Source: CAWGMT01 sp963823675 (GTDB lineage Bacteria; Planctomycetota; Planctomycetia; Isosphaerales; Isosphaeraceae). From it: DNA of 64,000 nt. The stretch is taken from assembly GCA_963823675.1 (NCBI GenBank), contig CAWGMT010000007.1, positions 186,001 to 250,000 on the forward strand, in the 5' to 3' direction. A program made the position numbers and the translations under genes. Numbering within the stretch: position 1 is the stretch's first letter; the number at the start of each line of letters is the position of its first letter. Positions 47,015-55,757 of the stretch are shown one piece after another. The notes beneath the pieces were generated by a model. That model was not told where the DNA came from and searched no databases. It worked only from the letters and a program-made list of their open reading frames with translations.

Positions 47015-48115
47015 TTGCGCTTTTCGGGAGACGCCACCATTAACTCCGCGGCAAGTTTTACCCGCCCCAGCATGGTTCCGAGGCTGCGCTTATGGCAGTG
47101 CATGGGTCTACTTGCCGCGATCACGCTGGCGACGGGCTGGGTCGTGCGCCAAGCAAATATTCAACGCGTGGCGAGGGCTGGCATTGCAAGGGCTGGTGGA
47201 AGAACGCTGCTCTCCGCCCAATGCTTGGTGGGCGAAGTCGCCAGGTCAAGCCCAAAACCCGGCTGGCGTGGTTGGCTTGAGAGCAGTCTCGGTCCCGACT
47301 ACTTTGATCACGTCGTCTATGTCGAGGGCTTCGAGCCGCCCGAACGGCTGTTAGTGCGGAGCCCGTCGTCGCTGCTACGGAGCCTCACACAGGTCGAGAC
47401 TCTTAATCTGTTTGGAGGGTGCATCACCGATCAAACCCTCAGCGAGCTCGGGCGCTTAGATGGGCTCCGCCAGCTCCTGCTGCAACACACTGCAGTCACC
47501 AACGAGGGCCTGTCAGCCATCCGAGGTTTCACCGGGCTCGAGAGCCTTTATCTCAAAGGCGCCACGATCAATGCCACAGGCCTCGGGCACCTGCGCGGGC
47601 TGACCAGCCTGCGCGAACTGTCGGTCTACAGGGTTAGCATAACCGAGACCGACGCGACACGCGTCGCCTGGCCAGCCAGGCTCTTGGAACTGCATCTGCC
47701 TGAAAGTCAACTTCCAGACGCTGCGTTGGCTTCGATCGGAGCTCTGCGAGAACTTCAGGTGCTGGACATAGGCAAAGCCAAAATCACCGACGCGGGGCTC
47801 GCGCGTCTCAGGTCGCTCAGCGCGTTGCAAGAACTCAACCTTCGTGGCACCGCGGTTTCTAGCGCGGGCGCAGTCCACCTCAAGGCGCTCCGTTCCTTGC
47901 AGATGTTAGATCTTAGCGAGACTAATATCGACGACACGGGGCTGGCTAGCCTCGAAGGTCTTCCGCGCAGCCTGCGCCTAAGGTTGATCGGCACGGCTGT
48001 ATCGGAGAAGAGTGTGGCGAGGCTGCGGCGACTCGGAGTGCGCGTGGACACGCAAGAGCAGATGAACCATCGGATCGTGATTGGCGACCCGCCCGGGAGA
48101 ACCGAAAAACCGTGA
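47015..48115 (+). CDS. Membrane-anchored leucine-rich-repeat protein after RHS gene 3
   Basis: Up to 366 residues. The start is uncertain: TTG at 47015 or ATG at 47072 (VPRLRLWQCMGLLAAITLAT). Neither has a good ribosome-binding site. One membrane helix (WQCMGLLAAITLATGWVV) is near the N-terminus, then about eight LRR units of roughly 24 residues from residue 130 (ITDQTLSELGRLDGLRQLLL; ITDAGLARLRSLSALQELNL), and a polar tail. It belongs to the same LRR type as the gene at 31454, and both follow an RHS gene. The intact frame contrasts with its neighbours. It could be the partner of the RHS 3 tip, but this is only positional. Confidence 0.75.
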   Translation: MRFSGDATINSAASFTRPSMVPRLRLWQCMGLLAAITLATGWVVRQANIQRVARAGIARAGGRTLLSAQCLVGEVARSSPKPGWRGWLESSLGPDYFDHVVYVEGFEPPERLLVRSPSSLLRSLTQVETLNLFGGCITDQTLSELGRLDGLRQLLLQHTAVTNEGLSAIRGFTGLESLYLKGATINATGLGHLRGLTSLRELSVYRVSITETDATRVAWPARLLELHLPESQLPDAALASIGALRELQVLDIGKAKITDAGLARLRSLSALQELNLRGTAVSSAGAVHLKALRSLQMLDLSETNIDDTGLASLEGLPRSLRLRLIGTAVSEKSVARLRRLGVRVDTQEQMNHRIVIGDPPGRTEKP

Positions 48116-48146
48116 GGCTGTCGTGGGCTTCGCGGTGTCAAGCCTT

Positions 48147-48430
48147 GTGTGCGCCGTGTGAAGGTGCTGGTCTCCAGCGGGTGTAAGTCCCGCCTGGCAA
48201 CTGGGTCGCTCCAGCCGGCAGCTATCGGAGCGGCGGCGGAGGTGACGAAGCCGTCGAAGCCTTCGAGAGAGATGTGTCGCTTAGGCGACTCGGCGAGCCG
48301 ATCCGCCTCAGTCGGATAATCGCCAGTGAAGGTTGAACAAGCCTCGAAAAGTCCAATGTGGTCGCCGACCTTGCGAGGATATGGGGAAGGCCGCAGCCGC
48401 TGCGAACAGGGAAACGGTTGGATCGCGACG
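48147..48430 (+). ncRNA. Possible group II intron 5' fragment
   Basis: Starting at GTGTGCGCC, the sequence has features recalling domain I of bacterial group II introns: a small stem GCTGG-tct-CCAGC, a stem GCGGG-tgtaagt-CCCGC, CTGGCAACTGGGTCGC, and later AAGTCCAATGTGGTCGCC and GAACAGGGAAACGG. No reverse transcriptase and no 3' domain V was seen. If correct, it is a truncated remnant. The call rests on pattern memory only and could be a chance set of stems. Confidence 0.35.
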
Positions 48431-48562
48431 ACCTCGCCGGTCGATCGCCACGAGGCCGCTCTCCCATTCGTAGGATTCCTCTTATTCGTGGTTGGGACGC
48501 CTTCCACTGCCTCTGCGCGCTGACGGCCTCGGCCCTCTTAGCATCGGATTGTGGCTCGGTCC
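48418..48562. repeat. Dispersed block, copy 2
   Basis: Similar to 42778-42925. It lies just upstream of the glycosyltransferase series and may contain its promoter. Confidence 0.7.
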
Positions 48563-48610
48563 TCAACGGCTCCAAACCCGGCGAATTGTCAAGCCTGCGG
48601 AGAAGGCATC

Positions 48611-49378
48611 ATGGATCACACGACCAGCGTCCGTTCGGAGCTCGCCTCGGTCATCGTCCCGTGCTGCAATCAGCTCGAGTTCACGCGGCATTGCATCGCC
48701 GCGCTGGTGCGGTTTACCCGCACACCTTGGGAGCTGATTGTTGTCAACAACGGCTCGACCGACGGTACCCGAGACTACCTGGCGGGCGTGCAAGATGCCT
48801 CGCCGGTGCCGGTAACAGTCATCGCGAATTCGACGAACCTTGGGTTCCCGGCGGCCATCAACCAGGGACTGAAGTGCGCACGCGGGGAATACCTCGTCTT
48901 GCTCAACAATGACGCGGTGGTGACTGAGGGGTGGTTGGAGCAGATGATTGGGCTGAGCGGAATGGTGCCATGGTCGGCGGAGACCAGCGATATGCCGCGG
49001 AGCCGCGGTCAGACGGACGGTGGCGATTCGTCGGGTGCCGGGGAGTCCGAGGCGAACGCCGAGGCGCGCGGGTAGCGCCGAGACCAGCGCCCCGTCTCCA
49101 TCCGGCCTTGGAGCGTCTGGTAGCGCCGAGGCCACCGCCCCTCCGTCCGCCCTTCGAGCGTCTGGTAGTGCCGAGGCCACCCCCCCTGGCCCCCCCTTAG
49201 CAAGGGGGGGAGAGAGCGCGCGTTTGGGGCATGTTGCGAGGGGTGTCGGGCTGGTTGGGCCGATGACCAACTATGCGGCGCCGCCGCAGTTGATCGAGGA
49301 CGTGCCGTATCGCGATCTGGATCAGATGCGTGCCTTCGCGCGGCGCTGCGCGAGGAGCACCGCGGGCAGTGGTTTACC
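48611..49378 (+). CDS. GT2 glycosyltransferase, N-terminal half, with inserted repeats
   Basis: Start at ATG 48611 (DHTTSVRSELASVIVPCCNQ). GT2 features: VIVPCCNQLEFTRHCIAALV, IVVNNGSTDGTRDYL (donor-binding Asp region), NLGFPAAINQGLKCARGEYL and LLNNDAVVTEGWLEQ with the metal-binding NND. From about 48965 to 49240 the domain is interrupted by tandem repeats and a palindrome, and frames change; the domain then resumes as GLVGPMTNYAAPPQLIEDVP and continues in the next frame from 49379. The enzyme would add sugars to a surface glycan. As it stands it is not continuous. Confidence 0.72.
49072..49210. repeat. Tandem units plus palindrome inside the GT2 domain
   Basis: Two units beginning GTAGCGCCGAG (49072-49119 and 49120-49164; 48 and 45 bp) and a partial third (49165-49190), followed by a perfect palindrome CCCCCCCTT-AGC-AAGGGGGGG (49190-49210). 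They split a conserved GT2 domain. Confidence 0.85.
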
Positions 49379-51142
49379 GTGCCCAAGCTGTCGGGGTTTT
49401 GCTTGCTCATGAAACGCGAGGTTTATCAGACGATCGGCGGGCTCGATGAGCAGTTTGGGCTCGGGCTCTTCGACGATGACGATCTGGCCATCCGCGCGCG
49501 CCAGGCCGGATTCGAATTGGCAGTGGCCCATGACCTCTTTATCCATCACTTCGGCGGCCGTACGTTCGCCGGCAACGGAGTCGACACGCGTAAGCTACTC
49601 AGTGAAAACGAACAACGCTTCGCGGCCAAGTGGGGGCCGCTCGCACCGCGCGGCGAGCGCGTCGTGTTGCGGCGTTGGGGTGCACCGGATCGGAAATTCC
49701 CGGAACAACCGCAGTCCCGGAATGCTCATCATCCCGCAGCCGGCGAGATGGCAACCCGGGCTCACTTGCGCGTGGCCTGGGAGGGCGAATTCGAGGGAGT
49801 GCAGTCGCTTGCGCTCGTTAATCGTGCGATCTGTTGTCGACTAACCGATCGCGGGCATGATGTGCGTAGGATTGCCAGTGCCGGACGGACGGACGACGAG
49901 TCGGCCCAGATGATCGGCCGGCAGAGCCGCCTTTCGCTCCGCGAAAGAACGGAGTTTCGCGGAGCGAGAGGCGACAATGAAGGCGGAGACTCTCCCCGAC
50001 CGAATGGCGACGCTCAGAAACACACCCATGTGCACGTGCGGCATCAGTGGCCGCCGAGGCTGGAACCGCCGCCCCATGGAAAATGGGTGCTGATGCAGCC
50101 CTGGGAATTTGGCAGCGTGCCGAATGCCTGGCTGCCGCTGCTCGGTCGCGTGGACGAGGTCTGGGCCTATAGCCGCTATGTGCGCGATTGTTACCTCGAG
50201 GCCGAAGTCCCGCGCGAGCGGGTTCATGTCATTCCGCTCGGCGTCGACCCCGAGCTATTTCGGCCGGGTGTCGAGCCGCTGGCGCTCCCGTCCGGCCCTG
50301 AAATGCGGTTCCTCTTCGTCGGCGGGACGATCTTTCGCAAGGGAATCGACCTGCTGCTGACGGCCTTCTCCCGGGCGTTCCGGCCCGCTGATGGTGTCGG
50401 CCTGGTCGTCAAGGAGATGGGCTCGAAGAGCTTCTATCGCGGCCAGACGGCCGAGGCTGACGTCACGGCGCTGCGCGAACGGGGCTTTCCCGTCGAGTAC
50501 ATCGAGCGCGACTTGAGCGAATCCGAGATGGCCGGGCTTTATGCGGCCTGCGACTGCCTGGTACATCCGTTCCGGGGGGAAGGGTTCGGCTTGCCGGTGG
50601 TTGAGGCGATGGCGTGTGGACTGCCGGTCATTGTCACCGGCGCGGGGCCGGCTCTTGATTACGCCACGGACGAGACGGCCTACCTGATCCCAGCTCAGCG
50701 TGGTCAGTTCGCCGAGTGCCGCGTGGGCGAAATCGAGACGATCGGCCGTCCTTGGCTCTTCGAGCCGGACGCCGATGTCCTGGTCGACCTCCTCAAGCGC
50801 GTGGCTGGCGACCGGGCCCTGGCCAGATCCAAAGGCGTCGCGGCCAGCGCCCACATCCGCGAGCGTTTCACCTGGGCTCACACCGCCAACGCAGCGGAGA
50901 AGCGGTTGCTTGCACTGGCCGATAGGACACAGCGGCCGAGCCGCGGCCGGGCGTGCGCGTTTAACCCGGAGCCAACGGCGACGGAGTTTGCTGCCCAGGT
51001 CGAAACGGGCGCCGTCGCCGGTGGCTCCGGGTTAAACGCTCGCCTGCCAGAGTTTGCGCAGGAGCGCCCAAGCCGAGCCTGTCGCGGCTTTCGACCAACG
51101 CGGCTTTGCGCCTCTGCGTGGGTCGTCCCAAGGTATCGTTGA
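49379..51142 (+). CDS. GT2 C-terminal half followed by a GT4 domain
   Basis: Residues 1-85 complete the GT2 domain begun at 48611 (SGFCLLMKREVYQTIGGLDE; GLGLFDDDDLAIRARQAGF). After a linker a GT4-type GT-B protein follows: HLRVAWEGEFEGVQSLALVN, KWVLMQPWEFGSVPNAWLPL, VIPLGVDPELFRPG, MRFLFVGGTIFRKGIDLLLT and the donor site CLVHPFRGEGFGLPVVEAMA. An insertion at about 49928-49973 is a palindrome read through in frame. The last 60 residues (after LLALADRTQ) are low complexity. The frame then overlaps the next gene. Likely one polypeptide with its neighbours, making or extending a surface polysaccharide. Confidence 0.82.
   Translation: MPKLSGFCLLMKREVYQTIGGLDEQFGLGLFDDDDLAIRARQAGFELAVAHDLFIHHFGGRTFAGNGVDTRKLLSENEQRFAAKWGPLAPRGERVVLRRWGAPDRKFPEQPQSRNAHHPAAGEMATRAHLRVAWEGEFEGVQSLALVNRAICCRLTDRGHDVRRIASAGRTDDESAQMIGRQSRLSLRERTEFRGARGDNEGGDSPRPNGDAQKHTHVHVRHQWPPRLEPPPHGKWVLMQPWEFGSVPNAWLPLLGRVDEVWAYSRYVRDCYLEAEVPRERVHVIPLGVDPELFRPGVEPLALPSGPEMRFLFVGGTIFRKGIDLLLTAFSRAFRPADGVGLVVKEMGSKSFYRGQTAEADVTALRERGFPVEYIERDLSESEMAGLYAACDCLVHPFRGEGFGLPVVEAMACGLPVIVTGAGPALDYATDETAYLIPAQRGQFAECRVGEIETIGRPWLFEPDADVLVDLLKRVAGDRALARSKGVAASAHIRERFTWAHTANAAEKRLLALADRTQRPSRGRACAFNPEPTATEFAAQVETGAVAGGSGLNARLPEFAQERPSRACRGFRPTRLCASAWVVPRYR
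49928..49973. repeat. Palindromic element inserted in frame in the GT4 coding sequence
   Basis: CGCCTTTCGCTCCGCGAAA on the left pairs with TTTCGCGGAGCGAGAGGCG on the right. A related element is intergenic at 60367-60417. Here it encodes RLSLRERTEFRGARG within the protein. Confidence 0.8.
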
Positions 51143-52383
51143 CGATGATCGTCAGGGACGAGCAGGAAAACTTGCCGCACTGTTTCGGCTCGGTCGCCGG
51201 GCTGTTCGATGAAATCGTGGTGGTGGATACCGGGTCGAGAGACCGCACGCGGGAGATCGCCCACGAGTTTGGGGCGCGGGTTTTCGATTTCGTATGGGTC
51301 AACGATTTCGCCGCGGCGAGGAATTCGGCTTTGGCACGAGCCACGGGCGATTATGCCTTCTGGCTCGATGCCGATGACGTGATTGACCCGCCCCAGCGCG
51401 CGAAGCTCGAGGCCATACTAGGGGGCCTTCCGGGTCCCGCGCGATTCGGGGTGGGCGAACCTCCGTGTGAGCCTGGCCTGAATGCGGCTCGGACGGAGCC
51501 TCGCCCTCCCGATGCGCCTCGCTCCCCTGGGTCGGCGGCGCGTTGCCCGGGACCGGCCGCCTACGTCGTCAAATGCGCCTGCGATCCGGCGCCGAACGGC
51601 GATGGCGGACAGACGGTGGTTGACCACATCCGGCTCTTTCCGCTCCGCGAGGACGTCCGCTGGACGTACCGCGTCCACGAACAGATCTTGCCATCGCTGC
51701 GGCGGGCCAACGTCCCCGTAAAATGGACCGATGTGACCGTACGGCACACTGGCTACACTGATCGGGCACTCCGCGCCAGGAAGCTTGACCGCGATGCCAA
51801 GATCCTGCGCGAAGAGCTTGCCGACCGGCCGAACGACCCGTTCGTTCTCTTCAACCTGGGTGCGATCGCCATCGAGCGCCAGAACTGGCGGCAGGCGCTC
51901 GACTGTCTGCGCCACAGCCTGGCCCGCTCGGCGCCGTCCGACTCGATCACGCGCAAATTGTATGCCCTGATCGCACGAGCCCACCAGATGCTGGGCGAGG
52001 CCCGCCAGGCGATCGCCGCTTGTGCGGAAGGCCAGGCGATCGACCCGGACGACGCCGAGCTGCTTTTTCGTGAGGCGGTCGTTCGGCGGCAGATCGGCGA
52101 TAACGACGGGGCGGAGAAATGCTGGCGGCGGATCTTGACGCTGAAACGTCCAGAGCAGTTTGCCAGCGTGGACCAAGGCATCTACGGACACCTCACCCGG
52201 CGCAACCTGGCGGCGCTGGCCAAGGAGCGGGGCCATCATGATGAGGCCAGAACGCTCTCGCAGGCGGTCCTTGCCGAATGCCCGGGCGACCGCGAGGCCC
52301 GAGATCAACTGCGGAGTTTCTCGCCACTGGAGACGCCTGTTCAGACATCGAGAAATCGACCAGGAGAGGAGGAAGAGCCTTAA
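51106..52383 (+). CDS. GT2 glycosyltransferase with TPR C-terminus
   Basis: 425 residues by this start (TTG 51106); ATG 51145 (IVRDEQENLPHCFGSVAGLF) is an alternative. GT2 features: SLTMIVRDEQENLPHCFGSV, DEIVVVDTGSRDRTREIA, NDFAAARNSALARATGDYAF and WLDADDVIDP with the metal-binding DAD. The part DHIRLFPLREDVRWTYRVHE is typical of SunS/TPR-type GT2 enzymes. A low-complexity insert (about residues 115-160) separates them. The last 190 residues are TPR units (DPFVLFNLGAIAIERQNWRQ). It overlaps the preceding frame by 37 bases, so it may be the end of one long multi-domain enzyme broken by an indel. Confidence 0.85.
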   Translation: MRLCVGRPKVSLTMIVRDEQENLPHCFGSVAGLFDEIVVVDTGSRDRTREIAHEFGARVFDFVWVNDFAAARNSALARATGDYAFWLDADDVIDPPQRAKLEAILGGLPGPARFGVGEPPCEPGLNAARTEPRPPDAPRSPGSAARCPGPAAYVVKCACDPAPNGDGGQTVVDHIRLFPLREDVRWTYRVHEQILPSLRRANVPVKWTDVTVRHTGYTDRALRARKLDRDAKILREELADRPNDPFVLFNLGAIAIERQNWRQALDCLRHSLARSAPSDSITRKLYALIARAHQMLGEARQAIAACAEGQAIDPDDAELLFREAVVRRQIGDNDGAEKCWRRILTLKRPEQFASVDQGIYGHLTRRNLAALAKERGHHDEARTLSQAVLAECPGDREARDQLRSFSPLETPVQTSRNRPGEEEEP

Positions 52384-52970
52384 CCACGGAAGACACTGAA
52401 TTACACGGAAGAGGACATGCAGATTGATTTGCATATTGCGAAGAAGAGGACGAGGAAGCGATCGGACTTATGCCCTACCCGAGGCCAGAATGTCAGCCGG
52501 TACGAGCCGTCTTTCGGAGAGCTCCGGCCGATCGCCGCTTGAATTTGAATGGGTCGGGCCCGGGCGGCTGCTGGATCGACGGCCGTGACGCGAACGTGGC
52601 CTGACCCGATTTTGCGCCATCCCGCCCGATTTTGCGTCATTCGTAAGTCGTTTGCCGTTAAAGAGGTGACGCAAATGACGCAAAAATCCCACTTCACTTG
52701 GTCCCGCTGCGGGCCCCTCGCCGCAACTGTGCCGCACGAGGCGATCGGAACGCGATGATCGGCGGCCGTGACGCGGACCGTGACGATGGCGTGACGATGA
52801 CCAGTCCAAACGTGGCGACGTAAGTCGTTGCCTGATAAGGGCGTGACGCTGGTGACGCTGGTGACGATGAAAAACCCAGTTTTCTACGTTTGCATCGCCC
52901 GCCGTCGGTTCGAGCGTCAGTTCTGCCAATCGTACCGCCTTGAGCGGTTAATTCGCGAGGTGATCGGACG
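52384..52970. other. Intergenic region with duplicated segments
   Basis: 587 bp without a gene. Two related segments (about 52571-52690 and 52755-52870) share GACGGCCGTGACGCG-like and CGTAAGTCGTT-like blocks. An inverted repeat ATTTTGCGTCATT/AATGACGCAAAAAT (52629-52641 and 52674-52687) lies in the first. Short GTGACGCTG tandem copies are in the second. GAGGTGAT at the 3' end is a strong ribosome-binding site for 52971. Confidence 0.6.
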
Positions 52971-53627
52971 ATGAGTGCCGAGCGACTGCTCTTTGCCTCG
53001 ATTCACAGCCATCTCAATCCCTCCAGCGGCGCGGCGCTCGCGACGCGCGACCTGCTGGAGGTTCTGTCCACCCGTGGGTGGGATTGTCGGGCGCTCTGTT
53101 GCGGCGTCCTTGACTACGAGCGAGAAACACCCCTCGATGAAGTGGTGGCAGCTCTGGAACTGCCAGCCAGCCCCACGGCGGCGGCGCTTTGCCGCGGCGG
53201 TCAGGCCGAGGTCTTCGACCTCGAACTCGAGGGCGTGCGAGCTACCCTGCTGCCGACGACCTCAAGCCGGGTCGAGCGCGCGCCCGCTCCTCGCGAGGGG
53301 GCCATGTACCTCGACCTGGCCGACCAGGTTTTCGAGCGGTTTCGGCCCAATGTCCTTCTGACGTACGGCGGGCACCCGGTCAGCCTCAAGCTCATGCACC
53401 GGGCTCGGTCGCGGGGAATCCCCGTCGTTTTCCACCTGCACAATTTTTCCTACACCGATCGGCGCGGTTTTGACAGTACATCGGCAGTGCTGCTTAATGC
53501 ACCAGCTCGATCTACCAATCCTGCAGGTCGACATTCTGACGAATTCTCTCGAAATGCGCAAATCGATGGATTGGTCGGCATTCTCGGTGCAGTAATACTG
53601 GATGACCGGAGCGCCTTGGCCTGGTGA
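52971..53627 (+). CDS. GT4 glycosyltransferase relative lacking its C-terminal domain
   Basis: 218 residues. It starts at ATG 52971, with GAGGTGAT 7 nt upstream. Residues 1-170 (SAERLLFASIHSHLNPSSGA ... VVFHLHNFSYTDRRGFDSTS) match the GT4 protein at 33296, but are more diverged than the copy at 43580. After GFDSTSAV the similarity stops and about 48 unrelated residues follow (LNAPARSTNPAGRHSDEFSR). The donor-binding domain is missing, so it is probably inactive. The new tail sits directly before the ECF sigma gene at 53640, so the truncation may stem from insertion of that segment. Confidence 0.7.
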   Translation: MSAERLLFASIHSHLNPSSGAALATRDLLEVLSTRGWDCRALCCGVLDYERETPLDEVVAALELPASPTAAALCRGGQAEVFDLELEGVRATLLPTTSSRVERAPAPREGAMYLDLADQVFERFRPNVLLTYGGHPVSLKLMHRARSRGIPVVFHLHNFSYTDRRGFDSTSAVLLNAPARSTNPAGRHSDEFSRNAQIDGLVGILGAVILDDRSALAW

Positions 53628-53639
53628 GGAGGTCGGATC

Positions 53640-55757
53640 ATGAAAAGCGCGACTCGAGGGCCAGTCTTGCGAGAGCTGGACCGCCTGTTTCGTTGTGGAA
53701 CACTTTCCGGACTTGGCGATGACGAGTTGTTGCAGCGGTTCCTCGATCGGAGGGATGGCAGCGCCTTCGAGGCGCTCGTGTCTCTGCATGGACCGATGGT
53801 ACTGGGGATCTGCCGGAGGATGCTCCACGACCCGCGCGACGTGGAGGACGCCTTTCAGGCCACGTTCCTGGTGCTGGTCCGCAAGGCGTGCACGATCCGA
53901 GAACGCGGCCTGCTGTCAAGTTGGCTCTACGGGGTGGCGTATCGGGTGGCGCATCGGCGCTCGAGCCCAGGCCATAGAGCGCCAGGTCCGGGAGATCGGC
54001 GTCGAGCGGCTTGATGCCCACGCAGGAGCGCACCTCCGGAACGCGCCGAAATCGGGCCCGTGCTCGATCAGGAACTGAGCCGGCTTCCCGCCAGGTACCG
54101 CGAGCCGCTCGTGCTCTGCTACCTCGAGGGGCGCACGCACGATCAGGCGGCCGAGCAACTTCGATGTCCAGTCGGAACCGTTCGCAGCCGGATGGCGCGC
54201 GGACGCGATCTGCTCAAGCGCAGGCTGACTCGCCGGGGATACGCCCCGACTGCGGCGATCCTGGGCGGCGGAGCGTCAGTACCGGCAGTGTTCGTCACCG
54301 AGTCGATTCCCGCGGCATTACTTTCCACCACGGTTCGCTCGGCGCTTGGCCACGCCACGTTGCGCAGCGCTATGGCTGGGGCGGTCGCGGCGCCGATTTT
54401 GACTCTTACCCAGGGAGTGCTCACGACTATGAAGCTCAGTCAACTGGCATGGATTGGACTGGCGATGCTGGCTACCAGCCTGTCCGCCGGAGGGTTGATC
54501 GCGGTCGCTTTCGCAAGGGCCCAAACTGCCGGAAGTGCAACCGCACTCCAACCCTCAGGTGAGAGGTCCGCCGAACCGGCTGGGGGTGCGCAAGCACAGA
54601 GCCCCGGTGCTCGGCCGCAAACAACATCGGAGGCGTTCGACGCGCGGCTCAGGGCCCTGGAAAGCAAGATCGATTTGCTCTTGAGCCGTTCGACACCATC
54701 GCAAATAGAGGGAGAACCCTTGGCTCACGCAGCGTCGACGTCCGCGACCACAACCGCGACCCACAGTGCCGTCGTCCGTCCTGCACGGGCCGCCGCCAAG
54801 GGTGTCGCGGCCGCCGGCGCCGCTCCCGCCCCGGCCCCCAGTGAAGCGGTTCGACCGCCTGTTCCGGTGTTGACCGACCTGACATGGGCGTCGAACGCTC
54901 CAGCGACCGTAGGCACGGTCCGCGAGCTGGAAACCCAGCTCAAGCTTGCTTTACAAGCCTTCGATCGCTCCAATGCGCTCTACCGGAATGGGTCAGTCCC
55001 GCAGGGCGTGCTGGAACAGACGCGCGGCAAGGTTTTGCTTGCGGCGGCCGTGCTGGAGGGACTCGACGACGACCTCGCGGATGAGCTGGATCGGTTGCGG
55101 CTGGAAATGAAGAAAAAGACGGCCGAGCTTCACCAGGCCCAGGCTCAAAGGGAGGTGGCGGCCAGCGTCGTCGCGCGAAATGCTCGTCTCAACCAGCGGA
55201 AGCCCGGCATGGTCAGCGAAGACGACGTTGCCAAGGCCGACGCAGAGCTCAAGATCGCCGAGGCTCAGATCGAGGCCAAGAGAGCCGAAGTTGAGGAAAT
55301 CAGTTTACTGGCCGCCCGCGCGACCCGAAGACGCGATCGGATTGCGCAAGCGATCCGGCTATCGGGCGCGCCACGGCTGAAGCAAGGGCCACTTCAGAGC
55401 CCACGAGCACGGGTGGGCTTGCTCCACCAGCGACCGGTGGTCCTCATCGGTGAGACGTCAAAGCCTGCTGTAGGCATGGTTAAGCAGGGCAAAAGGACGA
55501 TCATGCCTCAGCCGGTCCCAGGTCGATCGAGTGACTTGACGAGCTCGCTGATCGCCTTGAATTCGGGCCGGTCCGCCGCCTCGGTCCATTCGAAGAGGAC
55601 CGATTCGGTGGTCGACACGACTGCCCCGGCATGTTCCAGGCGCCGCAGCGCAAACTCCCAATCGAGCTTGCGGCGCGAGGTCACGGCGTCGGCCGCAACT
55701 TGCACCCGGAACCCCATATCGAGCAATTCCAATGCGGTCTGGGCCACGCACACGTGA
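53640..55757 (+). CDS. ECF sigma factor with coiled-coil C-terminal extension, frameshifted
   Basis: ATG 53640 has GAGGAGGT 7 nt upstream. First frame: DELLQRFLDRRDGSAFEALV, VEDAFQATFLVLVRKACTIR and SWLYGVAYRVAHRR (region 2). Near 53955 it shifts (AQAIERQVREIGVERL), then shifts again to the frame of 54060: LSRLPARYREPLVLCYLEGR and VRSRMARGRDLLKRRL (region 4). One membrane helix follows (LAWIGLAMLATSLSAGGLIA), an Ala/Pro-rich linker and a coiled coil (ELETQLKLALQAFDRSNALY; KADAELKIAEAQIEAKRAEV) that recalls membrane-fusion or TolC-like helices. The last 80 codons run antisense to the hydrolase gene and are doubtful; in another frame a stop occurs at 55378-55380. The extension may sense envelope signals. 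Confidence 0.68.

Noticed and set aside
49072..49190. Possible CRISPR-like repeat
   Set aside because: Units are contiguous with no spacers, differ from each other, and lie within coding sequence.
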